Counted from the stretch's first letter, positions 14,867 to 23,508 are shown. The stretch is 64,000 bases of DNA from Sphingobium phenoxybenzoativorans (GCF_001757355.1 NZ_MINO01000010.1:54691-118690); one strand, 5' to 3'. Numbers and translations are program-made. The notes: generated from the letters alone by a model not told the origin.

Positions 14867-16213
14867 TCATGTCGCGGTTTGATACTCCGCCTTCTTGTCC
14901 CTGGAAGTCAGCGACCATAGGCCGAAAATCGCAAAGAGGGCGATCAGCGCTGGCGCGGATAAGCCAACAAATATCAGCGACACCTTCAGGTTGGATGCCA
15001 GCAAAACGCCGCCGAGAAGCGAGATGGCCATCCCTCCCAATCGACCGATAGCGGTCGCCGCGCCTATGCCGGTCGAACGGATCTCGGCCGAATAATAGCG
15101 GCCCGTTATGACGACCAGGCTGAATTGCCCGCCAAATATTCCCCAGCCGACGAAAAACATGGCGATCAGCAGGAGCGGTCCATCCTTAAGGGCGATCTGG
15201 CCAAGAAAGAGCAGCCCCAGCGCCGCAATGACATAGCATGAACTTAATGCCGCCGCCGGGCTGAACCGGGTTTGGGCTTTGGAGGTTATCAGGCTGCCGG
15301 CCAAACCTCCGATCGTGAAAACCGAAAGCGCGCGCGTGGCGGCCGAAATATCCATTCCTTCCTTGGACAATGCGGTCGGAAGCCAGCCGGAGAAGAAATA
15401 GTTCATGCACATCGTCAGGAAGGTGATCACCCAGATCAGGAGCGTCGTTGTGCGATGTTTCTCGGACACCAGGCTCGTGAATTTCTCGATGATGCCCTCT
15501 TTCCTGATATCCGCGGCTGGTTGCGTTGACGCAGCGTCCAAAAGTTGCTGATCGGCGTCTGGAAACGCTTTCCCCATAATCTCATGGGCCTTGGCTCTGT
15601 GCCGTTCAAAGCGGATCAGATATTGTGGAGATTCAGGTAGCAATGCCAGGCAGCCAATCGCAACGATGGCGCTGATGAATGCGCTGAAATAGAATATGCT
15701 CGGCCAGCCATAGGTGGCCCCAAGAGAACCCGAAATGAATCCGCTTATGCTTAGCCCCACGGGCATGGAGCATGCGATTATGACCGCGCCCAACGCCTTG
15801 TGCCGTGTCGGCAGATATTCCAGTCCCAAGGCGATCAGGTTGGGATATAGGCCGCCCACGCCGATGCCGCAGACAAGGCGGGTAAGCGCCAGCATCTCGA
15901 TACTGGTGGCAAGGCCGCCGGCACAGGTGGCCAATGCGGTGAGCAGGAGATTGAAGATTATCGCAGGCCGGCGGCCCCATCGATCGCCAAGAGGGGCGAG
16001 GAAGATATTGCCCAATATGGCGCCCAGACCGGCCGCCGTGAAAATGATGCCGATAAGGGCATTTGATACATCCCACGCGCGGCCTATGAACGGAGCAGCG
16101 AAAGCCGCTGCAGCGTAATCAAAGCCCTCGACAATCCCGGCCAGGCAGCAAATCGCAACAACCATAAGGGAATAGCGGCTGAGTTGGCCGCCGGTTTGCG
16201 AAGTCGGATTCAT
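14867..16213 (-). CDS. MFS transporter, aromatic acid:H+ symporter (AAHS)-like
   Basis: A 448-residue major facilitator with twelve predicted membrane helices. The first segment contains GIVEGFDYAAAAFAAPFI, matching the DGxD-like region of AAHS carriers. The loop 2-3 motif GDRWGRRPA is intact, and RYYSAEIRSTGIG marks the second half. Family members such as PcaK and BenK import benzoate-like acids with protons. Divergent from the second TetR gene and preceded by the ATTG-N10-CAAT site shared with the acyl-CoA ligase promoter, it is probably the inner-membrane importer of the cluster's acid substrate. Confidence 0.9.
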   Translation of the reverse strand: MNPTSQTGGQLSRYSLMVVAICCLAGIVEGFDYAAAAFAAPFIGRAWDVSNALIGIIFTAAGLGAILGNIFLAPLGDRWGRRPAIIFNLLLTALATCAGGLATSIEMLALTRLVCGIGVGGLYPNLIALGLEYLPTRHKALGAVIIACSMPVGLSISGFISGSLGATYGWPSIFYFSAFISAIVAIGCLALLPESPQYLIRFERHRAKAHEIMGKAFPDADQQLLDAASTQPAADIRKEGIIEKFTSLVSEKHRTTTLLIWVITFLTMCMNYFFSGWLPTALSKEGMDISAATRALSVFTIGGLAGSLITSKAQTRFSPAAALSSCYVIAALGLLFLGQIALKDGPLLLIAMFFVGWGIFGGQFSLVVITGRYYSAEIRSTGIGAATAIGRLGGMAISLLGGVLLASNLKVSLIFVGLSAPALIALFAIFGLWSLTSRDKKAEYQTAT

Positions 16214-16648
16214 TATTCTCTCCCCGGATTATCTTTACTGAAGCCGCTCCCCGATCTTGTGCCGGCCAGATAGCTCCATGGCGTCTGCAATATTATCAAG
16301 GAAAAACGGCGGCTATTCCCTCGCGCTTTGTCTTATCCCCGCCGAACTCAGCGTAGCGCAATTGTTCACTAGATCAATATCAATCAGCGGTCGGAAGCGC
16401 AGGTCGTTCAATGATTCACGGCCGAATTAGATAGAGGGGTGCCGTGAAAAGAGGCAGGTTGCCAGAAATCGGTTCAGTTGACTGAATGATCTATAAATCC
16501 TAACGGATTTGCTTCTGGTTCGTTTGAAATTAGGCGCGCCGTCCCGATTACACCGCTTCAACGATAAGCAGATTGCATGACATATTAATGGTTTCGGCCA
16601 AAATAAATGGCTAATGCGGATATTGAGCGACTGACACGCGGAAGACAA
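16214..16648. other. Divergent intergenic region between MFS and second tetR
   Basis: 435 bases without a gene. It carries the ATTG-N10-CAAT site at 16361-16378 and an AT-richer stretch before tetR (about 16560-16610). No CTKATC-N4-GATCAG site was seen here, unlike around the first tetR. Confidence 0.5.
16361..16378. promoter_or_regulatory. Shared operator candidate ATTG-N10-CAAT, copy 2
   Basis: ATTGTTCACTAGATCAAT differs from the copy at 4592-4609 at only two of 18 positions. It lies 148 bases upstream of the MFS start. Recurrence before two functionally linked genes 12 kb apart is the evidence for a regulatory site. Confidence 0.5.
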
Positions 16649-17335
16649 ATGAACGGCGAAACTTCACCTGCACCGGCAAAAAAGCCCCGGAGTCCCAAAA
16701 AAACCGACGCATCAGCGGGGCCGCGGACCAAACGCCGGCGGCGGCCGGAAGAAGTCAAGGAGCGTATATTAAGCGCGGCCCTTACGGCATTCGCCACCTA
16801 TGGCTTCGAGGGCGCTTCTGTCAGGAGCATTGCCAAGGACGCCCACGCATCGCTCCCGCTGGTGCTCTACCATTTCCGCTCGAAGGAAGATTTGTGGCGG
16901 ACGGTAATGGAGGGCGTGTATGAGGAAATCGATACAGGGCAAAAGCGCCACCCCAATTATGATAGCTTGTCCGCCAGCGAACGGCTCCGTTTGCTGATCG
17001 AGGATATTGTCCGTTTCTTTGCGAATTCACCGTCGTTGCACCGTCTGATGACCCTGGAAGGGCATCAGATCACTGACCGGCTGCTGTGGATGTGTGAGCG
17101 CCATACGCGGAAAAGCTTCCGCGATATGACGACGTTGATTGTCGAAGCGCAGAGGGAGGGCAAGGTCCGTATGGTTGACCCGGCCCGTTTGCGGTTTGCA
17201 ATTAACGCAATGTCCGCGGTGCCGTTTGCCGTTTCGGCGGAATATCAAATCCTCACCAATAAAAGCCCGTTCAGCGCCGAGGAGATTGAGGGCACGATTT
17301 CCCTGATAAATCAGTTCGTGTTTCTCGACGACTGA
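16649..17335 (+). CDS. TetR/AcrR family transcriptional regulator (second paralogue)
   Basis: A 228-residue regulator with a lysine/arginine-rich N-terminal tail, the HTH segment VKERILSAALTAFATYGFEG, LYHFRSKEDLW, and a helical ligand domain. It is a close paralogue of the TetR at 1654-2316 through the ligand domain as well, so the two may bind the same or related effectors and DNA sites. The ATG at 16649 (GGAAG ahead) is preferred to the in-frame ATG at 16607, which has no ribosome site. Two GATCAG palindromes lie just downstream, before the second TonB receptor gene, which is a likely target. Confidence 0.88.
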   Translation: MNGETSPAPAKKPRSPKKTDASAGPRTKRRRRPEEVKERILSAALTAFATYGFEGASVRSIAKDAHASLPLVLYHFRSKEDLWRTVMEGVYEEIDTGQKRHPNYDSLSASERLRLLIEDIVRFFANSPSLHRLMTLEGHQITDRLLWMCERHTRKSFRDMTTLIVEAQREGKVRMVDPARLRFAINAMSAVPFAVSAEYQILTNKSPFSAEEIEGTISLINQFVFLDD

Positions 17336-17473
17336 AGCTGGCCGTTTTCCCTTTGGCATGATCGCGTTGCGGCGCATCTGCTAGCGGGACGGAAAGCTCT
17401 CGTTTTGCCTCACGCGTCATTTGGGGCGTAAGCGCCGCGTTGCCATTCGACAGCCGCCATTGGCGTCAAATGG

Positions 17474-17489
17474 CTTATCAAATGATCAG
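17474..17489. promoter_or_regulatory. Candidate TetR operator (CTTATC-AAAT-GATCAG)
   Basis: CTTATCAAATGATCAG differs by one base from the perfect palindrome 115 bases downstream and shares 14 of 16 bases with the site before the monooxygenase gene at 1375. Confidence 0.5.
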
Positions 17490-17588
17490 AATTTTTGCGC
17501 TCCCCGCGCAAAATATTTTTGCGTCGCCTGAATCTCATGACGATTTTGGCTTGCTACGGGAAGGTGATTCCGTATATGCAACGAATTG

Positions 17589-17604
17589 CTGATCAAATGA
17601 TCAG
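17589..17604. promoter_or_regulatory. Candidate TetR operator, perfect 16-bp palindrome apart from the centre
   Basis: CTGATCAAATGATCAG has perfect CTGATC/GATCAG arms. It is the best copy of the recurrent motif and lies 253 bases before the TonB receptor start. Confidence 0.55.
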
Positions 17605-17856
17605 TTTTCTGACCGTCGAAATAGGCGGCAGTCGAAAGAGGAGATGATCTGAAAAAGGCCCGGGCACGCCGTCCGGTTCATGGCTGAATCTCGCCATTTT
17701 TATCCTTACAGCCGAACATGCTCCAGCCAATTGCGCTGTAGCCCTATTTCGTCACGGCAAGAGGCGCCATGCAGCTTCATTCGGTGCGTGTTTGGGTGAT
17801 GAGATCGATCCTCGAAAATAATAATTCACTGAAACAATTGGTGAGGGAGGGGTGAA

Positions 17857-20289
17857 ATGAAAAATCTCGGTAAAGTTCGCATCTCGATGTTCGCGATGGC
17901 CGTTGCAACTGCTCCGATGATGGTCGCGCCGAGTGCAGTAATAGCGCAAACGGCTGAATCTGCGTCCGAATCTCCGCCGGCCGACGATGCGGGCATGATT
18001 GTTGTCACAGCGCGCCGCCGCAATGAAAATATTCAGGATGTTCCGGTCGCCGTCACGGCCGTTGCGGGCGAGGCGCTTGAACAAAGGGCGATTACGAACC
18101 CGTCAGACCTCATGCGCGCCGCGCCGGGTCTGGTCGCTGGTCCTTCTAGTGTTCGCGGCTACAACCAGTTGATTTTTGCCATTCGCGGGCAGCGCAACGG
18201 CGACGGAACGTCAGGGGCGGATCCCTCCGTGGGCGTCTATTTTGCGGAAGCGCCGCAAAATTCGCCGCAAGGGTTAAACAGCGCCTTTATCGATCTTGAA
18301 TCCGTTGCGGTGTTGAGAGGCCCGCAAGGGACATTGTTCGGGCGCAATGCCACAGCCGGCGCGGTGCTTATCACGCCCAAAGGTCCGGGCCGCGATTTTG
18401 GCGGCTATATACGGGCTTCGGCGGGTAATTATGGCCTCCGCGATATTGAGGGCGTCGCCAATATACCGCTGAGCGATACGTTGGCGGTCCGCGCGGTTGG
18501 CAAATCGACCTCGCGTAATGGCTATATGCGTCAGGTCATCTCCAACATCGACTATGACAGCATCGATGCGCAATCGGCCCGTCTGTCGATCAAGTGGACG
18601 CCCAGCGAGGGCATCGAGTCCACGACTATCGGGACCTATAGCCGCGCACGCTCGACCGGCAATTCGGCCAAGCTGATTGCGGTTACCGGCGCGCCCGTGA
18701 CCAATCCGACGCTCATTGGGTCTTTCCTGGCCTATCAGAACCTTGGAAAATATGAGTTCGTGGACAGCTACGAGCCTGGCGCGCCCTTCTCCGATCCCAG
18801 CAATGAAAATCGGACTTATAGCGTTCAAAACACCACCTCGTTCGATCTTGGCGGGCCGGTGCTCAAGAACATTATCAGCTACCGGAATATTTATGACCAG
18901 GCCGCGCCGGATGGTGACGGCACTCGCGCGCAGTTCATTCAGACACCCCTGGTCGACCGGATCAAGGAATATAGCGAGGAACTGCAATTGTCCGGGACGG
19001 CCGGGATCGTCACCTATGTCGGCGGGCTTTTCCTGTTCCGCGCGGATGGTTCGGAAGTTACCGATTTCGCCAGCCTGATTACATCGCCGTCGCCGATCGG
19101 TACGCCGACACCGGCATCGACGTTGTCGCCGATGACCATATTGAGTTCGCAGACCCGCAATACGAGCTATTCGGCCTATGCGGACGCGACGGTCGACCTT
19201 TCGGGCGTCGTATCCGGGCTGGGCATTTCGGGAGGCCTGCGGATCAGCCGCGATGAGCGGGAATTTCGCGCCCATCATATCAGGCAACTCGCGACGGGTT
19301 CCACAGATTACCGGTGCCTCCTGACTGGCCAGATCGTGAGCGGAACCAGTCAGTGCAATTCGACATACAAGACGGATTTTACCCGGCTGACGGGCGAATT
19401 CACCGTGAACTATCAGGCTTCACCGGATAATTTGCTCTATGCATCCTATCGCCGGGGATACCGCACTGGCGGATATTCGATTACCGCCACAAACCCGGCA
19501 ATCGCAGGCTTGCCCTATCAGCCGGAAACGGTCGACGCATTTGAAATGGGGTCGAAAAACCAATTCGATATCGGCGGACGTCCCGCCACGCTGAACCTCG
19601 CCGGATATTATAGCGAATATAACGACATCCAGCGGCAAACGACGATCTTCACTCCGGGCGTGCCGCTGTTCAACAGGGTGGTCAATGCGGCGAAGGCCCA
19701 TATCTATGGCGGAGAGGTCGAGCTGGACATAAGGCCGTTTGACGCGCTGCAATTGCTGGCGGGATATGCCTATACGAAACCGGTATATGACAGCTTCAGC
19801 GACACGCTGGTCGTCAGTGGAACGCCCTATATTATCGATCAGAGGGGCAGCCACTTCGTCAATATTTCCAAGCATCAGCTCAACCTGGCGGGCACTTTAA
19901 TGCTGCCGGTGCCGGAAGATATTGGGGAAATATCGGCGTCGTTGAACTACAGCTATCGTTCAAAGGCATGGCAGTTCAATGAACTCAACTCCCCGAACTG
20001 TACGGGCAACGGCACATTGCCGGCGGGCGTGGTATATGTCCCTTGCTACAACCATAATGGCATTTTGCCCGGTTATGGCATCGCGAATTTCCGCCTGGAC
20101 TGGAAGAATATCTATAATAAGGGGATCGATATCGGCCTGTTCGTGAATAACATCACGAACAACTATTATTATTCCTACGGCGTAAACACGTTGGGCGGCA
20201 ACGGCCAGGGAACCTATTATGTCGGCGTCGGCGCACCGCGGATGTTCGGCATAGAAATCCGGGCATCGTTTGGAAGCGAGCGTGATTAA
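17857..20289 (+). CDS. TonB-dependent outer-membrane receptor (second of cluster)
   Basis: An 810-residue receptor with a signal peptide (cut near residues 29-31, after VIAQ), a TonB-box-like GMIVVTARRRN, a plug domain containing RGPQGTLFGRNATAGAV, and a long beta-barrel whose last strands carry GAPRMFGIEIRASF. GGGAGGGG lies about 8 bases before the ATG. It is only distantly similar to the receptor at 10.8 kb, so the two may take up different congeners. The gene seems to be transcribed alone under the TetR-type operators upstream. Confidence 0.95.
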   Translation: MKNLGKVRISMFAMAVATAPMMVAPSAVIAQTAESASESPPADDAGMIVVTARRRNENIQDVPVAVTAVAGEALEQRAITNPSDLMRAAPGLVAGPSSVRGYNQLIFAIRGQRNGDGTSGADPSVGVYFAEAPQNSPQGLNSAFIDLESVAVLRGPQGTLFGRNATAGAVLITPKGPGRDFGGYIRASAGNYGLRDIEGVANIPLSDTLAVRAVGKSTSRNGYMRQVISNIDYDSIDAQSARLSIKWTPSEGIESTTIGTYSRARSTGNSAKLIAVTGAPVTNPTLIGSFLAYQNLGKYEFVDSYEPGAPFSDPSNENRTYSVQNTTSFDLGGPVLKNIISYRNIYDQAAPDGDGTRAQFIQTPLVDRIKEYSEELQLSGTAGIVTYVGGLFLFRADGSEVTDFASLITSPSPIGTPTPASTLSPMTILSSQTRNTSYSAYADATVDLSGVVSGLGISGGLRISRDEREFRAHHIRQLATGSTDYRCLLTGQIVSGTSQCNSTYKTDFTRLTGEFTVNYQASPDNLLYASYRRGYRTGGYSITATNPAIAGLPYQPETVDAFEMGSKNQFDIGGRPATLNLAGYYSEYNDIQRQTTIFTPGVPLFNRVVNAAKAHIYGGEVELDIRPFDALQLLAGYAYTKPVYDSFSDTLVVSGTPYIIDQRGSHFVNISKHQLNLAGTLMLPVPEDIGEISASLNYSYRSKAWQFNELNSPNCTGNGTLPAGVVYVPCYNHNGILPGYGIANFRLDWKNIYNKGIDIGLFVNNITNNYYYSYGVNTLGGNGQGTYYVGVGAPRMFGIEIRASFGSERD

Positions 20290-20422
20290 ATTGCGCCTGT
20301 TTGACGAATTTGGCCTGTTTTCTTTTGAGAGCAGGCCAAATCGTTGGCCAGTACGGCAGCCGCCCGTGCGATCATCCTACAGCGAAGCTAGCGCCGATTT
20401 GACGGCTCGTTGCGAAGGTTCA

Positions 20423-20800
20423 TCAAATATCGTCGGTGCGGGCGTCATATATGCTGCGCGCCGCATCGACAGTGGTGCGGTTCGCGATCGCCCAGTCGCC
20501 CAGGGCCTTTACCGGTTCAAGCAGGGATTTTCCCACGTCGGTCAACGCATAATCGACACGGGGAGGGATGCTTGGCGTTACCTTGCGGGTGATAAGCCCA
20601 TCGCGTTCCAGTCCGCGCAGCGTAAGGGTCAACATGCGTTGCGAAACGCCGTCTATGCCGCGTTTCAGTTCACTGAAGCGCCGTGGACCTTCTCCCAGCG
20701 TGGCGATGACCTGGATGCTCCATTTGTCACCAACACGGGCGAGCACTTCACTTACGCGTACACATTCCGAAGTGTGATGAACGGTCGAGGAATTAGTCAC
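20423..20800 (-). CDS. HxlR family winged-helix regulator
   Basis: A 125-residue MarR-like wHTH protein of the HxlR family: a cysteine in the first helix (SECVRVSEVLARVGDKWS), the recognition segment GVSQRMLTLTLRGLERDGLI, and the wing VDYALTDVGKSLL. Relatives such as YodB and HypR sense quinones, aldehydes or disulphide stress through the N-terminal cysteine and repress nitro- or azoreductase genes. Here it is divergent from an azoreductase gene, the classical arrangement. The intergenic region contains repeats of the form GTNAC-AAAATG. Confidence 0.9.
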   Translation of the reverse strand: MTNSSTVHHTSECVRVSEVLARVGDKWSIQVIATLGEGPRRFSELKRGIDGVSQRMLTLTLRGLERDGLITRKVTPSIPPRVDYALTDVGKSLLEPVKALGDWAIANRTTVDAARSIYDARTDDI

Positions 20801-20872
20801 TTTGATGTGCCTTTGTTACCAAAATGTGCCGTCTTGTCCGTGCGACCTGTCTAGACCATTTCTGCGCCGGTC

Positions 20873-20901
20873 ACAAAATGAAAGTGAGTAACAAAATGAA
20901 A
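20873..20901 (+). promoter_or_regulatory. Direct repeat ACAAAATGAAA overlapping two alternative azoR starts
   Basis: The 11-base sequence ACAAAATGAAA occurs at 20873-20883 and 20891-20901, and each copy contains an in-frame ATG. A related GTTACCAAAATG lies at 20815-20826. The repeats could form an HxlR operator covering the start. Confidence 0.4.
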
Positions 20902-21459
20902 CTTCTTCATATCGATAGCGCCATTACAGGAGACGGTTCGGTCAGCCGCCAGGTCACTGCGGACATCGTAAAGCGTCTTGTCGAGTCCAATGGTTCCATT
21001 GAAGTGACCCATCGCGATCTCGCTGCCAACCCGCTTGGTCATTTCACGCTGGCCGATCTTCCGGGGCCTGCAGGCACGACGCCCGTCCTGGATGAGTTTC
21101 TCGCTTCCGATGTGATCGTTATCGGCGCGCCGATGTATAATTTCACCGTTCCAAGCCAGCTCAAATCGTGGATCGATCGCATCCTCGTTGCGGGCAAGAC
21201 GTTCAGCTATAGCGAAACCGGCCCTGTTGGTCTGGTGGGCGACAAGCGGGTTATCATCGCGATCGCACGGGGTGGTTTTTACGGCGCGGATACGCCTTCC
21301 GCGGCAAATGAGCATCTCCAGACCTACCTCACCGGCGTTTTCGGCTTCATCGGCATCAAGCCCGAATTCATCGTCGCAGAGGGTGTCATGGTTGGGCCGG
21401 AGCATCGCGAAGCTGCTTTGGCTGGCGCGGGCCAGACGATTCTCGCACTCGCTGCATAA
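20896..21459 (+). CDS. azoR: FMN-dependent NADH-azoreductase (AzoR/AcpD family)
   Basis: A 187-residue flavodoxin-fold quinone/azo reductase. It starts [18 protein letters not shown] with the phosphate-binding SxSR pattern, and has [18 protein letters not shown] (FMN-binding MYNF) and a C-terminal SRG-equivalent ARGGFY loop. It transfers two electrons to quinones or azo dyes, limiting redox cycling. The ATG at 20896 matches the usual start of the family; the ATG at 20878 in the upstream copy of the direct repeat would add six residues. It is controlled, by context, by the divergent HxlR gene. Confidence 0.9.
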   Translation: MKLLHIDSAITGDGSVSRQVTADIVKRLVESNGSIEVTHRDLAANPLGHFTLADLPGPAGTTPVLDEFLASDVIVIGAPMYNFTVPSQLKSWIDRILVAGKTFSYSETGPVGLVGDKRVIIAIARGGFYGADTPSAANEHLQTYLTGVFGFIGIKPEFIVAEGVMVGPEHREAALAGAGQTILALAA

Positions 21460-21474
21460 CCCATTTGGGGGCGG

Positions 21475-21505
21475 AATGGCGCGGCACATGTTGCCGCGCC
21501 ATTTT
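21475..21505 (+). terminator. Terminator after azoR
   Basis: AATGGCGCGGC and GCCGCGCCATT form an 11-bp stem around ACATGTT, with a short T tract (TTTT overlapping the arm), 16 bases after the azoR stop. Confidence 0.75.
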
Positions 21506-21623
21506 GCATGGGCATTCGAGCAATAATGCCGGATTATGCCGCTACTAGACAGCCGGATCAGGGGACCAACATCCTCATTTCCTGACACCGGAGTTCAGAA
21601 AGCCAATTGGTCTGAGGGATTAG

Positions 21624-21700
<77 letters not shown>

Positions 21701-21769
21701 ACGCATGCGCATTAGGAGCGAAAGAGACTCAAGGCAAGGCACCTTTATTCGACAAACTGCCGCCTTTTT

Positions 21770-21847
21770 TCAGCGGAATATCAGCCAGCCGATCAGTATG
21801 AGCGGAATGGGCACGCCCAGCAGCCATAATAAAATTCCCTTGCCCAT
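21770..21847 (-). CDS. 25-residue single-helix membrane protein
   Basis: This short frame reads [18 protein letters not shown] and then IGWLIFR. It has a strong ribosome site (GGAAGGA, 8 bases before the ATG), a hydrophobic helix interrupted by Gly-Val-Pro-Ile-Pro, and a lysine near the N-terminus with an arginine at the C-terminus. Short proteins of this MGKG..LLWLLG form are, to my recollection, common unnamed genes in Proteobacteria, but no function is known to me. It sits alone between tRNA-Pro and corC. It is too short for usual gene callers. Confidence 0.65.
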   Translation of the reverse strand: MGKGILLWLLGVPIPLILIGWLIFR

Positions 21848-22030
21848 AACGGCATCCTTCCATTTTCTCGTGATACCGAAATAACGAGTAAGGATGCCGG
21901 ACGTTCCGGGGCGTAGGCAGCTAAGACCGCCGGACGATCTTCAGAAACTTGCTTCCAACGTCACGCCCATAATGCGAGGTTCGCCACAGAGCGCCTAGTC
22001 GCGCACGCCTGACGCCGCATGAGCGAAAAG

Positions 22031-22987
22031 TCAGGCGTCCTCGGCAAGTTCCACATGGGCGGGGGGATGGAGCCTCAGCCGGGACACACGGCGGCTGTCG
22101 CTGTCCAGTATCTCCAGCTTCCACCCACTTTCGTCATGCAGCAGGATTTCACCGATTTCGGGAACGCGCCCCGCAATGACGAAGGCAAGGCCGCCGAGCG
22201 TATCGACATCCTCCTCGACCTCCGACAATTTGGGGTCGACTTCCTCCGCCACATCATCCAGTTCGGCCCTGGCGTCGGCATCCCACATCCCGCCGTCCAG
22301 GGGAACCAGCATCGCCTGCGGTGCGTCGTCATGTTCGTCCTCGACCTCGCCGACGATTTCCTCGACCAGATCCTCGAAGGTCAAAAGCCCTTCGGTCCCG
22401 GAATATTCGTCGAGCACGATGGCGAGGTGCGTCCGCTTCGCCCGCATTTCGGCCAGCAGATCCAGCACGCCCATGCTTTCGGGCACATAGAGAGGCTGAC
22501 GGATCAACGGCTCCAATGTGTCCGGCGGCGGCATTGTTCCCGCCAATATGGCGAATGCGTCGCGGATGTGGATCATGCCGATGATCGTGTCGAGCGTACC
22601 GCGATACACGGGGATGCGGCTGTGACCGGCCTCCGCGAACAGGGCGGCAAGTTCGGCGAAACTGGCCTTTTCCTCGATCGCGATGATGTCCGCGCGGGGA
22701 ACGGCGACATCGTCCACCGTATGCTCGCTGAAATGGAGAAGGTTGCGAAGCATCTGCCGCTCGATCGCGGACAGGTCGCCCTTTTTCGCTGTGGAGGAAG
22801 CGCTGCCGCCCTCCTGTTCCTCGCCATCATATTCGTCGATGGCTTCTTCAATCTCCTTGCGGAGGCTCTGCTCGCTCTCGTCGCCGAAGATCAGGGACTT
22901 CAGCCCCTGCCATATACTGCCGCCTTCACTGCTGTTGGCGCTGCTACTGTCCGCCTCTTTCGGGGTGGATGGGCTGTCGTCAGCCAT
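22031..22987 (-). CDS. corC: CorC/HlyC-type CBS-domain protein
   Basis: A 318-residue cytosolic protein with two CBS domains (VPRADIIAIEEKASFAELAALF and the second around LIRQPLYVPESMGVLDLL), the EYSGTEGLLTFEDLVEEIVG hinge, and a C-terminal CorC_HlyC domain (DTLGGLAFVIAGRVPEIGE). Members are linked to Mg2+/Co2+ efflux or membrane-protein regulation. The frame extends to a TTG at 22996, but the ATG at 22987 (MADDSP) is the natural start, five bases after the ybeY stop. The ybeY-corC-phoH grouping is conserved in Proteobacteria. Confidence 0.93.
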   Translation of the reverse strand: MADDSPSTPKEADSSSANSSEGGSIWQGLKSLIFGDESEQSLRKEIEEAIDEYDGEEQEGGSASSTAKKGDLSAIERQMLRNLLHFSEHTVDDVAVPRADIIAIEEKASFAELAALFAEAGHSRIPVYRGTLDTIIGMIHIRDAFAILAGTMPPPDTLEPLIRQPLYVPESMGVLDLLAEMRAKRTHLAIVLDEYSGTEGLLTFEDLVEEIVGEVEDEHDDAPQAMLVPLDGGMWDADARAELDDVAEEVDPKLSEVEEDVDTLGGLAFVIAGRVPEIGEILLHDESGWKLEILDSDSRRVSRLRLHPPAHVELAEDA

Positions 22988-22992
22988 GATGT

Positions 22993-23508
22993 TCAATGAT
23001 CCCCTGTTATATCCAGATATGGATTGCGAAGGCCAATGCTGGCGAGCGCCTGTACCTCAAGCGCCTCCATCTCCTCAGCCTCCACGTCGATCATATGGTC
23101 ATAACCGAGCAAATGAAAAGTCCCGTGAATGATAAGATGCGCGGCATGGTCGGGAACGGCTATGCCTTTTTCAGCCGCCTCGGCCGTGCAGACGCCCGCT
23201 GCAAGCACGATATCGCCCAGCAAAACCTCGCCGTCATCGGTATTGGCCATGGCTTCCAGAAGGTCGCGCTGAACCATGGGAAAGGAGAGGACATTTGTCG
23301 GTTTGTCCTTCCCCCGATAACTGCGGTTCAGCGACTGGACCTCGTCATCATCGGTCAGTTTGACCGCGATTTCATAGGTCGCCGCCTGCGTGGCGTAATC
23401 CGCATTGGGGCTGTGGCGCAGGGCCGCGGTCACCGCCTTCAGAGCCAGGGCATCCCAGTCCAGCTCAGGCCATTCAACGCTTTCCCGGAGCACCGCGACA
23501 TCAAGCAT
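22993..23508 (-). CDS. ybeY: rRNA maturation endoribonuclease YbeY
   Basis: A 171-residue metalloprotein with the signature HGTFHLLGYDH (three zinc-binding histidines) near residues 116-126 and the upstream RGKDKPTNVLSFP. It processes the 3' end of 16S rRNA and takes part in ribosome quality control. The start MLDVAVL at 23508 overlaps the phoH stop by eight bases; an extended frame up to 23703 is only the phoH gene read in another frame. It is translationally coupled to phoH. Confidence 0.95.
   Translation of the reverse strand: MLDVAVLRESVEWPELDWDALALKAVTAALRHSPNADYATQAATYEIAVKLTDDDEVQSLNRSYRGKDKPTNVLSFPMVQRDLLEAMANTDDGEVLLGDIVLAAGVCTAEAAEKGIAVPDHAAHLIIHGTFHLLGYDHMIDVEAEEMEALEVQALASIGLRNPYLDITGDH

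Larger units (their letters stand above)
17336..17856. other. Leader region of the second TonB receptor
   Basis: 521 bases with no credible gene. It holds two CTKATC-N4-GATCAG sites 115 bases apart (17474 and 17589), both in AT-richer sequence, which is the spacing expected for operators flanking a promoter. Confidence 0.5.
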
